From positions 130,364 through 194,363 of the forward strand of contig DVEP01000020.1 of the NCBI GenBank assembly GCA_015655975.1: a stretch of DNA of 64,000 nucleotides, given 5' to 3'. The translations under genes and the position numbers were made by a program. Below the pieces are notes generated by a model. That model saw only the letters and a program-made list of their open reading frames with translations, was not told where the DNA came from and did not search any database. Shown in pieces: positions 61,764 through 64,000 of the stretch (within the stretch, counting starts at the first letter, position 1; each line of letters starts with the position of its first letter). Source of the stretch: Eubacterium sp. (GTDB taxonomy: Bacteria > Bacillota > Clostridia > Oscillospirales > Acutalibacteraceae).

Positions 61764-61798
61764 AAAATTTTCAAATCTATAAATAAAAACAGCAAAAA

Positions 61799-61836
61799 CA
61801 CCGCACGATTTTTCAACCGTACGGTGCATTTTTTCA
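61799..61836 (-). terminator. Terminator of the sortase-anchored protein gene
   Basis: Minus strand GCACCGTACGG / TCGTGCGGTG followed by TTTTTGCTGTTTTT. Confidence 0.75.
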
Positions 61837-61854
61837 AATAATTTTAAATACTAA

Positions 61855-63807
61855 TTATTTTGCTTCGTTTTCAACTTCCCACTGTTGCTTTTTGCGCAAA
61901 AGCCAAGGAGCAGCAGTAACGAATACAGCGCCGATTGCAAAAATATAGTTTCTTACACTGTTTGCAATATCGCTGTCGTTTGAACCTGTATCCGGAATGT
62001 CAGGTGTGTCAACATTTTCGTTCGGGTCGGATGTTCCCGGTTTTGAAGTATCTTTAACTTCGTTAAGTCTCCAAACCTGAGCGCCCAAGAACGGGTTAGC
62101 GGTACCGATGCAAAGACCGTAGTTTGTTACACCGAATGAACGCAAACCGTGGTTGTACGGGTCGCCGAAACCGTCTCTTGTGAGAACTTCAAAGTTTTTG
62201 CCGTCTTCTGTTACCAAAAGGTCAAATCCGCGTTCGCCTTTGCTGAGATACTCACAAGTTTTAAGGAAGTATTCAAGTTTTTCAATAGTGATTTGGCTGA
62301 GAAGACCGTCTATTACCTCTACAATTTCAGGAGGAAGCTGGTCTTTAATTGATTCATAGAATGCTTTGAGTTTTTTAAGAGCCTCTAACAAATCTTCAGT
62401 GCTTTGAATATCGTTGAAACCGCCCTTATCGTAAAGGTCTTTGAGCATTTCTACAAGTTTAGCAAGTTCTTCCTGGCTGATTGCACGTGTCTGAGGTGAT
62501 TCAACCTCGCCTTTTTTAGCAAGTTCAATAACTTTTTGGATGTATTCTATTTGTTGTTTCCATTCTTCAGGTGTGCGCTCAAGAACATCACCGTTTGTGA
62601 ACTGCATAAGAGGATATGCAAGGCTTCCGATGTCGAATGTGCCGACATAAAGTTTGCCGTCATATACCTGCATACGCCATACATATTGGTTAAGATTGTT
62701 GCCGAAACCTGAACCCATATTGCCGACTACTTCAGGGAAAATGTCGTTTGGTTCGCCTGCTACAAGTTCTACATTTTCATCTGTATCCATTCTCCAAAGG
62801 TTTACAGGAGAAGAAAGGTCTTTGTAAAGAGGCTCAAAATTCATTGAGAGAGCCTGCGGAAGAGCAACCATCGGGTCGTTATATCCGCCGATATAAAGAT
62901 GGTTGTCGAATACAACAAGGTTAGCTGCACCTGAACGGTCTGCACTGAAACCGAAAGGATATTTCGCACCGTCTTTTTCATCACCGGCAATTACATGGTA
63001 CTTAAATGTACCGTCTTTTTGTTCTTCACCGCAAACAAGTGCAAATGCCTGTTTCTTGTTACTTCTGCCTGTTACGATAGATATGTAAAGTTTACCGTTA
63101 AGAGAAGCCATATCAAAGATTGAACCGCCGAAAATATTGTCGTTAAACATATTTGCGGGGTAATCAAAAAGGTCTTCCTGAGTAGCGATTACTTTAAAAG
63201 CTTCTTTGCCTGCAGACGGATTTTCGGATGCAACGATATAAGCACCGTTGTCGCCTATCATACTAACTGCAAGTTTGCCATTAATTTCTGTAATGCCTCT
63301 GATACCTGATGCCATACCCGGTACGGTTATCGGGTCTGCTTCATAAACTCTTTTGTACTCATCTGTTTCAGGGTCAACTTCAACAATAAAAGGAATTGCG
63401 CCTGTACCGATGAAGTAGAGTTTACCGTTGAATGTTGTTGCACCTCTGAAACCGCCTGATTTTTCAGGTTGGTAAATTACTTTTGTTTCGCCTGTTTTAG
63501 CGTGAATTTTTACAAGAACAGCTCTGTTTGCGTCTGTCGGATTGTTCTTTTCGTCGCCTGTGTAGAGTGCGCCGTTGAATGCTGCATCTACAATTGCTTT
63601 GAACAAATCCTGGTCAATTCCGAACTGACCTGCCATAATTTTGAGAGTCTGCCAAATTGCGGCATAGCATGTGCCTACATAAACATAGTCGCCGTAGCCC
63701 ACTGCCGACCAAGCATAGTTTTGTCCTCTGTCAGCGTCCCCCGACTCAAAATCAATGAGTCCGTCTGCTTCTTTAACACCGGAATTTTTGTGTGAAATCT
63801 TTTCCAT
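61855..63807 (-). CDS. Sortase-anchored beta-propeller-like surface protein, 5' end disrupted by an IS
   Basis: 650 codons from the first remaining ATG at 63807. The body contains repeated propeller-like strands (YGDYVYVGTCYAAIWQTL, TFNGKLYFIGTGAIPFIVEV, FDNHLYIGGYNDP, YDGKLYVGTFDIGSLAYP), a helical insert (about 405-540) and a C-terminal sortase signal: IPDTG, a hydrophobic helix (YIFAIGAVFVTAAPWLL) and RKKQQ. No function beyond a wall-attached propeller can be assigned. The frame stays open upstream of 63807 through a good signal peptide, but its start codon is gone, separated by an insertion sequence at 63917. The protein may no longer be exported. Confidence 0.8.
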   Translation of the reverse strand: MEKISHKNSGVKEADGLIDFESGDADRGQNYAWSAVGYGDYVYVGTCYAAIWQTLKIMAGQFGIDQDLFKAIVDAAFNGALYTGDEKNNPTDANRAVLVKIHAKTGETKVIYQPEKSGGFRGATTFNGKLYFIGTGAIPFIVEVDPETDEYKRVYEADPITVPGMASGIRGITEINGKLAVSMIGDNGAYIVASENPSAGKEAFKVIATQEDLFDYPANMFNDNIFGGSIFDMASLNGKLYISIVTGRSNKKQAFALVCGEEQKDGTFKYHVIAGDEKDGAKYPFGFSADRSGAANLVVFDNHLYIGGYNDPMVALPQALSMNFEPLYKDLSSPVNLWRMDTDENVELVAGEPNDIFPEVVGNMGSGFGNNLNQYVWRMQVYDGKLYVGTFDIGSLAYPLMQFTNGDVLERTPEEWKQQIEYIQKVIELAKKGEVESPQTRAISQEELAKLVEMLKDLYDKGGFNDIQSTEDLLEALKKLKAFYESIKDQLPPEIVEVIDGLLSQITIEKLEYFLKTCEYLSKGERGFDLLVTEDGKNFEVLTRDGFGDPYNHGLRSFGVTNYGLCIGTANPFLGAQVWRLNEVKDTSKPGTSDPNENVDTPDIPDTGSNDSDIANSVRNYIFAIGAVFVTAAPWLLRKKQQWEVENEAK

Positions 63808-63915
63808 GGTGTATTTTCCTGACGGAGATGTGTAAGTAGTTACTTTGTTTCCTGCAAAAGCTGTAAAAGATGTACTTAAAATAACAACAGCAAGCAGTGA
63901 ACAAGTCCGTAAAAA
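63808..63915 (-). pseudogene. Signal-peptide coding remnant of the surface protein
   Basis: In frame with the 650-codon body, the minus strand reads FLRTCSLLAVVILSTSFTAF then AGNKVTTYTSPSGKYT and continues into the ATG. This is a typical signal peptide with an AFA cleavage site. No ATG, GTG or TTG in this frame lies between it and the next in-frame stop inside the IS hairpin, so the first few codons were lost. Confidence 0.7.
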
Positions 63916-63937
63916 ATGGACAATAGAAAAAAAGGCA

Positions 63938-63973
63938 CCCCCTATGGTAGAATAGAATAACTACCATAGGGGG
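63938..63973. terminator. Hairpin near the IS end
   Basis: 13-bp perfect arms and a 10-bp loop, with T-rich sequence on both sides. It would stop transcription entering the IS from the host gene. Confidence 0.7.
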
Positions 63974-63981
63974 ATATTTTT

Positions 63982-64000
63982 ATGCCAAGAAACTACAGAC
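63982..64000 (+). CDS. Start of a probable transposase gene (six codons visible)
   Basis: ATG at 63982, MPRNYR, running off the window. The only support is its position just inside the presumed IS end. The start resembles helix-turn-helix first ORFs of clostridial IS3-like elements from memory, which cannot be confirmed here. Another small DNA-binding protein is possible. Confidence 0.4.

Larger units (their letters stand above)
63917..64000 (+). mobile_element. Left end of an insertion sequence (probably IS3-like), cut by window edge
   Basis: The boundary is placed at TGGACAATAG (63917), because IS3-type ends begin with TG and the host signal-peptide frame breaks exactly there. A perfect 13-bp inverted repeat follows (63938-63950 / 63961-63973, CCCCCTATGGTAG and its complement), likely a transcription barrier. 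Family assignment is inference from this layout and the start of the next ORF. Confidence 0.55.

Overview
The window looks like a chromosomal segment of a low-GC, anaerobic, Gram-positive gut-type bacterium, most likely class Clostridia (Oscillospiraceae/Ruminococcus-like). The evidence is AT-rich DNA with strong AGGAGG-type ribosome sites, frequent TTG starts, sortase-type C-termini (SPDTG, IPDTG), a protein with dockerin-like calcium repeats, a flavodiiron protein with rubredoxin, a YhaM-type nuclease, TPP and cobalamin riboswitches, and a GGGtGRT/NifU-like gene pair. Nothing here proves a species.

Layout. 1-8530 (minus) is a glycosidase operon: four GH29 fucosidase-type genes (one cut by the left edge), a GH43-like beta-propeller, a GH36 alpha-galactosidase, a PnuC-like membrane protein and a GH89 gene that seems to have lost its catalytic middle. 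A divergent AraC regulator (8826-9668) and a separate GH2 gene (10066-11709) follow. The GH29 and GH2 promoters share a roughly 37-bp element, so they probably form one regulon. A decayed GH36 fragment lies between. 11930-13830 is yhaM-prmA. 14042-17049 holds a zinc-ribbon/PASTA pseudokinase, an ArsR regulator and a nitroreductase. 17164-19501 holds a degenerate GDPD-like membrane protein and guaB. 19606-29319 is one tightly packed ten-gene operon read ftsE-ftsX-three M23 peptidase paralogues-queH-rarA-aldo/keto reductase-nth-aroK.

29585-31043 is the flavodiiron protein plus rubredoxin. 31405-33456 is an EF-G-like GTPase, and 33604-34629 a membrane PI-PLC-like protein. 35049-41119 is a split transketolase with two MFS transporters and a divergent LysR regulator. 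41276-42898 is an ArsR/ArsP-permease/thioredoxin operon. 42991-43557 carries tRNA-Tyr and tRNA-Thr with a partial local duplication. 43841-46182 holds birA, two GNAT genes and a SnoaL-like gene. 46279-47545 is a cobalamin-riboswitch-controlled, cell-wall-anchored protein that I infer captures vitamin B12. 47608-47925 is an alkyltransferase-like gene.

48040-54680 is a complete thiamine operon (thiD-S-F-G-H-tenI/thiE-like-thiE-C) under a TPP riboswitch with a terminator. 54805-56520 is the NifU-like/GGGtGRT pair. 56923-58203 is a secreted protein with three dockerin-like repeats. 58380-58550 is a candidate structured ncRNA. 58696-61714 is a TetR-histidine kinase-response regulator-small Cys protein operon. 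61855-63915 is a sortase-anchored protein whose signal-peptide region is cut by the left end of an insertion sequence that runs off the window.

The most interesting items are the B12-riboswitch surface protein, the unexplained structured RNA locus, the shared operator of the glycosidase regulon with its two decayed glycosidase genes, the PASTA pseudokinase, and the three FtsEX-linked hydrolase paralogues.
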